DNA of 6,923 nucleotides, taken from contig CABSNF010000093.1 in assembly GCA_902478995.1 (NCBI GenBank), positions 1-6,923 on the forward strand. The letters run 5' to 3'. The notes under the pieces are model-generated. The model made no database searches. It was not told where the DNA came from and saw only the letters and a program-made list of their open reading frames with translations. The translations under genes were made by a program, and so were the position numbers. This document shows, in pieces, positions 1 to 6,315 of this stretch (its first letter is position 1; each line of letters starts with the position of its first letter). This DNA comes from an uncultured Collinsella sp. (GTDB taxonomy: Bacteria > Actinomycetota > Coriobacteriia > Coriobacteriales > Coriobacteriaceae).

Positions 1-130
1 AGCGGGGGCTCCTGTCTTTTTAGTGCCCTCGGATTGGGTCATAGTGTCTGACGTTGCCAAAACAACGGTGTTCCCTTGGCTGGCTTAAAGTGGCGCTTGT
101 ACCTGTGGCGTTGCCATCGCTGCCGAAGGC

Positions 131-182
131 GGCACTTGGGGACGTTCCTTTTCTGCCGGCAGTTGGGGACATTCCTTGTGCC
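131..182. repeat. Two tandem GGCA...TGCC repeat units, REP-like
   Basis: Unit 1 (131-157) and unit 2 (158-182) both begin GGCA, continue (C/G)TTGGGGAC(G/A)TTCCTT and end TGCC. The unit ends are inverted copies of each other, and the junction 154-161 is the perfect palindrome TGCCGGCA. A further TGCCG/CGGCA pair (121-134) abuts unit 1. Short palindrome-ended units in an intergenic space resemble REP-type elements mobilised by Y1/TnpA_REP transposases. That link is inference, because no such transposase is in the window. Confidence 0.6.
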
Positions 183-201
183 AGCGTTGCATCGAGTGCT
201 T

Positions 202-373
202 GGGAAACCGCGACCCGGTTTTTGGCCGAATAGTGGGTCGCATTTTCCGGATGGGGTGGGTTGCGGAAAGTGCGACCCGGAATATTGCTCTGAAACGGGA
301 TGCGGTTTCCCTGATGCGCCTCAAACGGAAAGCGTATCCCATTCCGGAGCTCCAAAACGGGATGCGCTTTCCG
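202..373. repeat. Array of six 15-bp repeats in strictly alternating orientation
   Basis: Six copies of a 15-mer of the form GGG(T/A)(C/T)(G/A)C(A/G)NTTTCC(G/C) are present. They lie at 202-216 (minus), 235-249 (plus), 264-278 (minus), 297-311 (plus), 326-340 (minus) and 359-373 (plus). The spacers are 18, 14, 18, 14 and 18 nt and share little sequence, so the period is 62 bp per inverted pair. Copies 2 and 3 form a 15-bp stem with one G-U pair, and copies 5 and 6 do the same. Copies 1 and 4 are complementary at 14 of 15 positions, counting one G-U, and would enclose the 2/3 hairpin. The 62-bp period is not a multiple of three, which argues against coding. I do not recognise the family. Confidence 0.8.
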
Positions 374-414
374 CGCGGAAGAATTGTCGCAGCTGCGTTA
401 AGCAGTGTCGCTCG

Positions 415-1083
415 TTACTCGCCCAGGATCAGCGCCGCGAGCTCGTCCTGGGTGTCCACCACGTAGTCGGCGCCGGCGGCTTCCAGCTCTGCGCGGCCGC
501 GGAAGCCCCAGCTGACGCCCGCACTCTTAAGGCCGGCGTTGTGGCCGGTCAGGATATCGACATTGGAATCGCCTACGTAGAGCGTGGTCGCCGGGTCGGC
601 GCCTAGCTCTTCCATCACATGCAGCGTGACGGGTGCTTCGGGCTTGGGCGGAAACGCATCGACACGGCCCTGCACCAGCGCAAAGCGCTCGGAACCAAAA
701 TACTTTTCGATAAGCGGAGCCGCCGAGACGTGGTCCTTGTTAGTGAGCACGGCAAGCTGAACGCCCGCGGCGCGCAAGCGGTCGAGCATCTCGATCGTGC
801 CGGCATAGGGAGCGGTGTGGTCTTCCTTGTGCTCGCCGTAGTAAGCCCTAAACTCGGCAAGCGCCTGCTCAAACATGCGGCCGTCGCCCGCATACTCGGC
901 GGGCATAAAGCGCTCAACCAGCTTGAGCATGCCGTTTCCTACCTTGTAGCGGTACTCGTCTACGGCAAACGTGGGCCAGCCGTGCATCTCGCAGGTATGG
1001 TTGCCGGCGGCCGCCAGGTCCTCGAGTGTGTTAAGGATGGTGCCGTCCAGGTCAAAGATCACATGGGAAAAAGCTGCTGCCAT
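415..1083 (-). CDS. gph: HAD-family hydrolase, phosphoglycolate phosphatase-like
   Basis: This 222-residue protein is a haloacid dehalogenase-superfamily phosphatase, most likely of the phosphoglycolate phosphatase/PGMB type, a soluble Mg-dependent phosphomonoesterase. All four HAD motifs are visible. Motif I is FDLDGT, with nucleophile Asp11 and acid/base Asp13. Motif II is LTNK, with Thr114. Motif III is the lysine in PPKPEAP (Lys147). Motif IV is GDSNVDI, with Asp172 and Asp176. The helical cap lies at about residues 17-85. The ATG at 1083 is chosen because AGGAG sits 5 nt upstream. A longer frame to 1146 would add 21 residues before the conserved N-terminus. The gene follows hypE after 105 nt, so it may be read through from the hyp genes or from its own promoter. 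Substrate is not determinable from sequence, since the family also includes pyrophosphatases and sugar-phosphate phosphatases; the gph symbol is tentative. Confidence 0.88.
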   Translation of the reverse strand: MAAAFSHVIFDLDGTILNTLEDLAAAGNHTCEMHGWPTFAVDEYRYKVGNGMLKLVERFMPAEYAGDGRMFEQALAEFRAYYGEHKEDHTAPYAGTIEMLDRLRAAGVQLAVLTNKDHVSAAPLIEKYFGSERFALVQGRVDAFPPKPEAPVTLHVMEELGADPATTLYVGDSNVDILTGHNAGLKSAGVSWGFRGRAELEAAGADYVVDTQDELAALILGE

Positions 1084-1088
1084 GGGTG

Positions 1089-1093
1089 CTCCT
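1089..1093 (-). promoter_or_regulatory. Ribosome-binding site of the phosphatase gene
   Basis: AGGAG on the minus strand lies 5 nt before the ATG at 1083. It decides the start in favour of 1083 over the more upstream in-frame ATG at 1146. Confidence 0.75.
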
Positions 1094-1165
1094 GCCGCTT
1101 GAGTTGTAAAACGCACCCCATGATACTGGGCATGCGTGCCGGGCATGTTTGGAATCTGAATATCT

Positions 1166-1195
1166 TTAATAGCCCTGAGCCTTTGTCGTTAGCAA
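1166..1195 (-). promoter_or_regulatory. Possible sigma-70-type promoter before the phosphatase gene
   Basis: On the minus strand, TTGCTA (complement of 1190-1195) and TATTAA (complement of 1166-1171) are separated by 18 nt. Each matches the consensus at 4 of 6 positions. The -35 would overlap the end of hypE, and transcription would start roughly 75 nt before the phosphatase ATG. The 105-nt gap after hypE makes a separate promoter reasonable, but the match is weak and could be chance in an AT-richer patch. Confidence 0.22.
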
Positions 1196-2223
1196 ATTCT
1201 CGGCAGCTGCTCTCCTACGAGCATGTCGAGGATGCGGGTCGAGCCCCAGCCGGTGCGCACGCGCACGGCGGGATGGGCGCCCTCGGCAAGTGGCAGCACG
1301 CGGCCGATGATGACGGCATTCTCGCCGTAGCGGGCGGCGCGCATGGCGCTCAGCGCGGCATCGGCTTGCTCGGCCGGCACGACGGCAACCATCTTGCCCT
1401 CGTTTGCCACCTGCAGCACATCGTAGCCGAGCATCTCGCAGGCTGCCTGCACGTCGGGGCGCACGGGCACATCGTCCTCGTCGATCTCCATGGCAACGCC
1501 GCTGGCCTGCGCAAACTCGTTGAGCGTCGAGGCCAGGCCACCGCGCGTGGGGTCGCGGAAGCAGCGTGTGTCGGGTGCTGCGGAAAGCACATCGGCAATC
1601 AGGTGGTTGAGCGGCGCGGCGTCGCTTTCGATGGTGCTCGAAAACGCCAGACCCTCGCGTTGGCTCATGATAGCGATGCCGTGGTCGCCCAGTGTACCCG
1701 AGACCAGGATGACATCGCCGGGCTGGCAGTTTGCGCCGCTGAGCGCCACGCCCGCAGGCACCTCGCCCACGCCGGCGGTATTGATATAGACGCCGTCGGC
1801 CCCGCCGCGCTCGACCACCTTGGTGTCGCCCGTGATTATGGACACGCCCGCCTCGTGCGCCGTCTCGGCCATCGTCTGCACAATCTGGCGGAGCCTATCC
1901 ATGGGATAGCCCTCTTCGAGGATAAAGCCGCACGACAGGTAGCGCACGTTGGCGCCCGAGGTCGCGACGTCGTTGACGGTTCCGCACACGGCAAGGCGGC
2001 CGATGTTGCCACCGGGGAAGAACTGCGGCGAGACTACAAAGCTGTCGGTCGACATGGCGATGCGCCCGCTCGCGGGCAGCGCGGCGACGCCGGCATCGTT
2101 GCCCTCGAGCAGCTCGGGCGACCCAAAGGCATCCAAAAAGACCTCGTCGATGATGCGTTTCATCATCTGGCCGCCGGAGCCGTGACCCAGCAGGACGGTG
2201 CTATCGGTAACGCTATGGGACAT
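1189..2223 (-). CDS. hypE: HypE, carbamoyl dehydratase for [NiFe] hydrogenase maturation
   Basis: HypE accepts a carbamoyl group from HypF on its C-terminal cysteine and dehydrates it, using ATP, to a thiocyanate that supplies the cyanide ligands of the hydrogenase iron. The protein has 344 residues, normal for the family. It shows the AIR synthase/PurM-like fold signatures: the glycine-rich GHGSGG at residues 13-18, a STDSFVV segment, GTVNDVATSGA, and DPTRGGLA in the C-terminal half. It ends in PRIC, so the essential terminal cysteine (Cys344) is present and the gene is complete. The ATG at 2223 is preceded by GGAG at 8 nt. It lies 84 nt after hypD, in the usual hypCDE order. A cytoplasmic enzyme, confidently identified. 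Confidence 0.97.
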   Translation of the reverse strand: MSHSVTDSTVLLGHGSGGQMMKRIIDEVFLDAFGSPELLEGNDAGVAALPASGRIAMSTDSFVVSPQFFPGGNIGRLAVCGTVNDVATSGANVRYLSCGFILEEGYPMDRLRQIVQTMAETAHEAGVSIITGDTKVVERGGADGVYINTAGVGEVPAGVALSGANCQPGDVILVSGTLGDHGIAIMSQREGLAFSSTIESDAAPLNHLIADVLSAAPDTRCFRDPTRGGLASTLNEFAQASGVAMEIDEDDVPVRPDVQAACEMLGYDVLQVANEGKMVAVVPAEQADAALSAMRAARYGENAVIIGRVLPLAEGAHPAVRVRTGWGSTRILDMLVGEQLPRIC

Positions 2224-2276
2224 ATCGAAAACTCCAATCGTGGGTGGAATTATATGGGTGAGGCTCAGCGTCGACC

Positions 2277-2305
2277 GGTCCGCCGTCCGTTAGAACGGCG
2301 GAACC
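2277..2305 (-). other. Intercistronic hairpin between hypD and hypE
   Basis: Arms 2277-2286 and 2295-2305 pair over 10 bp with a single-base bulge around an 8-nt loop, mostly G-C. On the transcript the hairpin begins 2 nt after the hypD stop codon and lies about 50 nt before the hypE start. No T-run follows, so it is not a standard intrinsic terminator. A role in mRNA stability, processing or differential hypE expression is possible; this is inference. Confidence 0.5.
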
Positions 2306-2307
2306 AA

Positions 2308-3420
2308 TTAGCCTCGGTAGCGGAAATATGCTGCGCAGCTGCCCTCGGAGCTCACCATGCACGGGCCGACGGGGTGCTCGGGCGTGCAGGTGCGGCCAAA
2401 GAGCGGACAACTGCTCGGCGTAATGGCCCCGCGCAGCACGTCGCCGCAGCGGCACCCACGCGGCTCGACCGTCGCCTCAACGGGCACGTCAAAGCGAGTG
2501 CGGGCATCAAAGCGCGAGAACTCGGGGCGGATGGAAAGGCCCGAGTTGGCAATCGGCCCCAGTCCGCGCCACGTGGTGTCGCATGGCTCAAACACCTGCT
2601 CGACCAGCTGGCGCGCCACGGGGTTGCCGTCTGCGTTAACGCCACGGCGGTAGGCGTTGTCGATCGCGGGCCTGTCCTCGACAACCATCTGGACCAGCAT
2701 GCAGATGCCCTGCAGGATATCGACCGGTTCAAATCCCGTGACCACGCCCGGGGTATCGAACTCGTCGACCAAAAAGCTAAAAGGCGCCAAGCCCGTGATG
2801 GTGGCGACGTGCCCCGGCAGGATAAATCCGTCGATGGCGGTCTCGGGATCGTTGGCGATGGCGCGCAACGCCGGCGGCGTGGTCTTGTGGGCGCAATAGA
2901 CCGAGAAGTTCTGGAGCCCGCGTGCATCGGCCTCCAAAATGGCGGCGGCGATGGTGGGCGTCGTAGTCTCAAAGCCCACGCCCATAAAAATGACCGGGCG
3001 ATCGGGGTTTTGCTCGGCAATGTCGAGCGCGTCGAGCGGGGAGTACACAATGCGAATATCGCGCCCCGCCGCCTTTTGCGCAGCGAGCGAGGTGGATGAT
3101 CCGGGCACGCGCATCATGTCGCCAAAGGTGGTGATGATGGCGCCGTCTATGTTGGCGAGCGCGATCGCGTGGTCGATGTCGCGGTTGGCGGTGACGCAGA
3201 CGGGGCAGCCCGGGCCGCTCAGCAGCTTGAGCCCGGCCGGCATAATGGAGCGAAAGCCATAGCGCCCGATGCTCACGGTATGCGTGCCGCAGACTTCCAT
3301 AAGGTTGATGGTGCGGTCGCCGACGAGTTCATGGATGCGTTCGATGAGCTCGCGGGCCAGCTTGGAATCGCGAAATGCCGAAAAGTCGATACCGGAGCGA
3401 ACCGGCTGTCCGGCCGCCAC
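2308..3420 (-). CDS. hypD: HypD, iron-sulfur scaffold for Fe(CN)2CO assembly
   Basis: HypD is a [4Fe-4S] protein that, with HypC, forms the scaffold on which the Fe(CN)2CO unit of [NiFe] hydrogenases is built. The 370-residue product carries the diagnostic motifs in order: EVCGTHT (Cys44), GPGCPVC (Cys72 and Cys75), GVGFETTTP, and a C-terminal cysteine cluster with CRCG (Cys323, Cys325) followed by Cys338, Cys345, Cys354 and Cys362. The last part reads CPLFG, CTPEHPVGPC and EGSCAAYFRY, as in other family members. The start is GTG at 3420. The hypC stop TAG shares its G with this GTG (TAGTG), so translation is probably coupled. No strong ribosome-binding site precedes it, which fits coupling. 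No in-frame ATG precedes the first conserved motif except Met41, which is too late. Confidence 0.97.
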   Translation of the reverse strand: MAAGQPVRSGIDFSAFRDSKLARELIERIHELVGDRTINLMEVCGTHTVSIGRYGFRSIMPAGLKLLSGPGCPVCVTANRDIDHAIALANIDGAIITTFGDMMRVPGSSTSLAAQKAAGRDIRIVYSPLDALDIAEQNPDRPVIFMGVGFETTTPTIAAAILEADARGLQNFSVYCAHKTTPPALRAIANDPETAIDGFILPGHVATITGLAPFSFLVDEFDTPGVVTGFEPVDILQGICMLVQMVVEDRPAIDNAYRRGVNADGNPVARQLVEQVFEPCDTTWRGLGPIANSGLSIRPEFSRFDARTRFDVPVEATVEPRGCRCGDVLRGAITPSSCPLFGRTCTPEHPVGPCMVSSEGSCAAYFRYRG

Positions 3421-3680
3421 TAGTATGCCCCGGCCGGGTTGCTGGCCAGTTGGTCTTCTTCGGCCAGTTCGGTCATGGCATTAACGAGCTCGAGCGTTTC
3501 TTGCGCTTCCTGCTCGTCGACGATCTGGATGCCAAAGCCGGCGTGTACGAGAATATAGTCGCCAACCTGCGCCGTCGGCACGAGTCGCAGCGACACGGGG
3601 CGCTCGATGCCCATCATGTCGACGGCGGCCTTGAGGCCATCGTCGCGTTTGACTACTTTACCGGGAACGGCAAGGCACAT
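3420..3680 (-). CDS. hypC: HypC, hydrogenase maturation chaperone
   Basis: HypC is a small OB-fold chaperone that partners HypD and then carries the iron unit to the hydrogenase large-subunit precursor. The 86-residue product starts with the hallmark MCLAVPGKV, whose Cys2 is essential in the family once Met1 is removed. It also contains GDYILVHAGFGIQ, with a conserved histidine (His46). The tail after about residue 75 is variable, as usual. The ATG at 3680 has AAGGGG about 6 nt upstream. Its stop overlaps the hypD start by one base. The 134-nt gap before it, after hypF, is the longest inside the hyp block. Confidence 0.97.
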   Translation of the reverse strand: MCLAVPGKVVKRDDGLKAAVDMMGIERPVSLRLVPTAQVGDYILVHAGFGIQIVDEQEAQETLELVNAMTELAEEDQLASNPAGAY

Positions 3681-3726
3681 AATGTTCCCCTTTTATACGC
3701 TTTGCGCTGGATAGGCGCTCAATAAT

Positions 3727-3740
3727 CCATCAGTTGATGG
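3727..3740. other. Short palindrome in the hypF-hypC gap
   Basis: CCATCA and TGATGG form a perfect 6-bp inverted repeat around a GT centre, about 46 nt upstream of the hypC start. It could be an operator half-site pair or a small RNA hairpin. It does not resemble the E. coli NikR operator halves (GTATGA/TCATAC). Short palindromes of this length also arise by chance, so function is unproven. Confidence 0.25.
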
Positions 3741-3814
3741 TAGCGCTCGTGGGGTTCGCGGGCAAACGCGTTACGCCTGTGAGACGGCTGGGCGCGGTGG
3801 GGTGCGAGGGCGAG

Positions 3815-6286
3815 CTACTGTGATGCAATCTGCGCAAGACGAGCGCTTGCGACCGCCGCCTGACCGTAGGCGATGCAGCCGTCATTGACGGGTACGGTGT
3901 GGGGGACAAGGACAGTAAAGCCTGCGCTTTTGAGCTCGCGGGTGAGAAGCTGAAGCAGAAGTCGGTTCATGAACACGCCGCCCGAGAGCGCGACGGTGTC
4001 GATGCCCTCGTGCACGCAGATATCGCTGGCGATGCGCGCCGAGGAGCGCGCGACGGCGACATGGAAATCGAGTGCGAGCCTGTCGGCGGGCGCTCCGGCT
4101 TCAATTCCTCCCAAAAGTGCCTCAAAGAGCGCTTTCTGGTCCAGAACATAGGGGCCGTCCAGCCACGATGGGCCAGATGCGAAATAGCCGGCGTTGTCGT
4201 CGGGAAAATGGGCGATTTCGTTGTCGAGCGCGCGCCAGGCGGCGGCTTCGAGTTCTATGGCGGGTTCGCCCTCGTAGGTTGCCTTGTCGCAGATGTCCAG
4301 AATTGCTGCCGCGGCATCAAAGAGACGCCCCATGCTGCTGGTACGCGGGCTGTTGATGCCGCGCTCGATCATGGTGGCTGTCACGCTGCGCGTTTGCTCG
4401 TCGAGGCTGTCCAAAAGCCGAGCGGCACCTGGGTGCTCGAGCAGGCCGAGCTCACTGAGCAGGGCAAAGGCGTTGCGGCGGGCGTCGCGCACGGAGGCCG
4501 CCCCACCGGGGAGCGCCCAGGTGCGCAAATGCGCGGTGCGCTCAAAGCCGCCAAGGCTGGCAACAAGAAACTCGCCGCCCCAAATGGTCCCATCGGTGCC
4601 GGCGCCGGTGCCGTCAAAGGCGATGCCAAGGACGCGCGCGTCGGTTGTAAGCTGGCCCGCGGCGATGGCCTCGGCCATTACGCTCGCGATATGCGCATGA
4701 TGGTGCTGCACCTCGACGAGCGGCAGATTGCATTTTCGCGTCTGCTCGCGCGCCCACTGGCCCGATAGATAGCTGGGGTGTAAATCGCAGGCCAAGGCGG
4801 CGGGCGCCAAGTCAAAGAGATCTTCCAAGCGCGTGCGCGCGGCGTTCCAGGCATCGAAGGTCCCACCGTTTTCAACATCGCCGATATGCTGCGACACAAA
4901 ACAGGTCGCCTCGCCGTTCGTCCCTTCACGCGTGAGCGCAATCGTGGCCTTTTGTTGTGGCCCGCAGGCGAGCACGCAGGACGGAGCGCCGTCGAGCGCC
5001 GGCAACGGCAGCGGCTGGGGTGCATATCCGCGAGCGCGGCGAACGGGCATAATGGCGCCGTCGACCACGCGCACTACAGAGTCGTCGTAGCGCGAGAGGA
5101 TCGCGCGGTCGTTACCGAGCAGCGCGTCGGCGATGCCGGCGGCAACGAGGTGTTCCCAGGCAAGGTCGTCGTCGGTCTCGATGGGTTCTTCGCTCAGGTT
5201 TCCGCTGGTCATGACGAGCGCGTGCATACCGTGCGACGCGGCAGCTGCAAGCAGAAGATGCTGAAGCGGGGTGTAGGGGAGCATAACGCCAAGCTCGGGC
5301 AGGTCGTGCGCGACGGACGGTGCGAGTACGAGGGCGTCGGGAGAATCGCCGTCGTTCCCGCAAACAGCACGCCGGCGCAGCAACACGATGGGGCGAATGC
5401 TGCCGGCCAGCAAGCCGCGCTCAACATCGCTGACATGGCATAGGCGTTCAACGTCAGCAAGGTCGCGCACCATGACGGCAAGTGGTTTGTTGCTGCGGCG
5501 TTTGCGACGGCGCAACTCGGCCACCGCCTGCTCGTTGGCAGCGTCACAGGCTAGATGGAATCCGCCCAGGCCCTTGATGGCGACGATGCCGCCGCTGGCC
5601 AGCAGCTCAGCGCAGCGCTCGATGATAGCGTCGCTGGCCTCGCGTGTGGTGCCGGCGGCCGGTGTCGCGGGCGAATTCCCGCACGCATCGCCGTTCACAG
5701 CCTCGCGCCACGTAATATGCGGTCCGCAATCAAAGCAGGCATCGGGCTGCGCGTGAAAGCGACGGTCGAGTGGATCGGCATACTCTGCGGCGCAGGCGGG
5801 GCACATGGGGAAACGGTCCATCGAGGTAGCCGCTCGGTCATAAGGCAGCGATCGGATGATGGTAAAGCGCGGCCCGCAGTTGGTGCAGTTGATAAAGGGG
5901 TAGTGGTAGCGTCGGTCGGCGGGATCGAACAACTCGCACAGGCAATCGTCGCAGGTGGCGATATCGGGCGAGACGAGCGTCGTGTGCGCGGTCTGGTCCT
6001 GCGACGCCACAATGTGAAAGCCCTGCTCATCGGCAGTGCTCCAGCCGCCAGGCTCCAAATCCGCAATATCGACTCGCTCAACGCGAGCCGCCGCGGGCGC
6101 ATGCTCAGAAAGTGCAGCGACAAATCCGTCAACCGCCTCGGCACAAGCGTGCGCCTCGATATGCACGCCGTCGCCCGCGTTGAGCACCCATCCGCAAATG
6201 CCATGCGCCATGGCCTCGCGATACACAAACGGTCGCATGCCAACGCCCTGCACAATGCCCGTTACATGGATATGCGCATGCCGCAT
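3815..6286 (-). CDS. hypF: HypF, carbamoyltransferase for [NiFe] hydrogenase maturation
   Basis: HypF converts carbamoyl phosphate and ATP into carbamoyl adenylate and transfers the carbamoyl group to HypE, the first step of cyanide ligand synthesis. The 823-residue protein shows the full architecture. An acylphosphatase domain spans about residues 1-95 (VQGVGMRPFVY with Arg18; Asn36 in VLNAGDG). Two C-X2-C-X18-C-X2-C zinc motifs follow (Cys112/115/134/137 and Cys162/165/184/187). A YrdC-like domain spans about 215-400 (IKGLGGFHLACDA; TSGNLSEEPI). The Kae1/TobZ-like carbamoyltransferase domain runs from about 435 to the end (HHHAH at 528-532; AFDGTGAGTDG; LSGGVFMNR; NDGCIAYGQ). The ATG at 6286 is chosen because AAGGAGG lies 5 nt upstream. 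An upstream in-frame ATG at 6349 would overlap nikR and add 21 residues before the conserved start. One oddity: the segment GPQQKATIAL stands where many relatives read G-ELKNT. Confidence 0.97.
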   Translation of the reverse strand: MRHAHIHVTGIVQGVGMRPFVYREAMAHGICGWVLNAGDGVHIEAHACAEAVDGFVAALSEHAPAAARVERVDIADLEPGGWSTADEQGFHIVASQDQTAHTTLVSPDIATCDDCLCELFDPADRRYHYPFINCTNCGPRFTIIRSLPYDRAATSMDRFPMCPACAAEYADPLDRRFHAQPDACFDCGPHITWREAVNGDACGNSPATPAAGTTREASDAIIERCAELLASGGIVAIKGLGGFHLACDAANEQAVAELRRRKRRSNKPLAVMVRDLADVERLCHVSDVERGLLAGSIRPIVLLRRRAVCGNDGDSPDALVLAPSVAHDLPELGVMLPYTPLQHLLLAAAASHGMHALVMTSGNLSEEPIETDDDLAWEHLVAAGIADALLGNDRAILSRYDDSVVRVVDGAIMPVRRARGYAPQPLPLPALDGAPSCVLACGPQQKATIALTREGTNGEATCFVSQHIGDVENGGTFDAWNAARTRLEDLFDLAPAALACDLHPSYLSGQWAREQTRKCNLPLVEVQHHHAHIASVMAEAIAAGQLTTDARVLGIAFDGTGAGTDGTIWGGEFLVASLGGFERTAHLRTWALPGGAASVRDARRNAFALLSELGLLEHPGAARLLDSLDEQTRSVTATMIERGINSPRTSSMGRLFDAAAAILDICDKATYEGEPAIELEAAAWRALDNEIAHFPDDNAGYFASGPSWLDGPYVLDQKALFEALLGGIEAGAPADRLALDFHVAVARSSARIASDICVHEGIDTVALSGGVFMNRLLLQLLTRELKSAGFTVLVPHTVPVNDGCIAYGQAAVASARLAQIASQ

Positions 6287-6291
6287 GCGAC

Positions 6292-6298
6292 CCTCCTT
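6292..6298 (-). promoter_or_regulatory. Strong ribosome-binding site of hypF
   Basis: AAGGAGG on the minus strand lies 5 nt before the ATG at 6286. It is the best Shine-Dalgarno match in the window and fixes the hypF start. Confidence 0.85.
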
Positions 6299-6315
6299 CG
6301 TTGAAATGTGTGCTG

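Larger units (their letters stand above)
1..414. other. Non-coding, repeat-rich region downstream of the phosphatase gene
   Basis: I see no credible gene in these 414 bases. Open frames exist on both strands but run straight through the repeats and have no recognisable domain. The region holds two tandem GGCA...TGCC units (131-182) and a six-copy alternating inverted-repeat array (202-373), listed separately. The left part (1-130) has small inverted repeats: CGTTG/CAACG at 52-56 and 63-67, and TGCCG/CGGCA at 121-125 and 130-134. On the minus strand an AGGAG (complement of 9-13) lies 8 nt from the window edge and could be the ribosome-binding site of a minus-strand gene starting just outside. 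No classical terminator (stem plus T-tract) follows the phosphatase stop codon, although the array hairpins could serve as transcript ends. Confidence 0.75.

Noticed and set aside
10..20. CTGTCTTTTT near the left edge as a second adapter remnant
   Set aside because: Only the first six bases match the mosaic end and the rest diverges, so it is most likely genomic.
20..355. Minus-strand open frame of 111 codons through the repeat region
   Set aside because: It is composed of the 15-mer repeats and the GGCA units. The 62-bp period is out of phase with codons, and no ribosome-binding site or domain is seen.
202..373. CRISPR array
   Set aside because: The repeats are only 15 bp, alternate in orientation and are separated by 14 or 18 nt. 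CRISPR repeats are direct and have longer repeats and spacers, and no cas gene is present.
619..3099. Very long plus-strand open frame (826 codons) opposite the phosphatase, hypE and hypD
   Set aside because: It is antisense to three intact, motif-complete genes and shows no domain. Long antisense frames are expected in GC-rich DNA with strong third-position bias.
3687..3720. TTGAGC...TATAAA promoter just before hypC
   Set aside because: The spacer is 19 nt and TATAAA lies only about 14 nt from the ATG. Transcription would start inside or after the ribosome-binding site.
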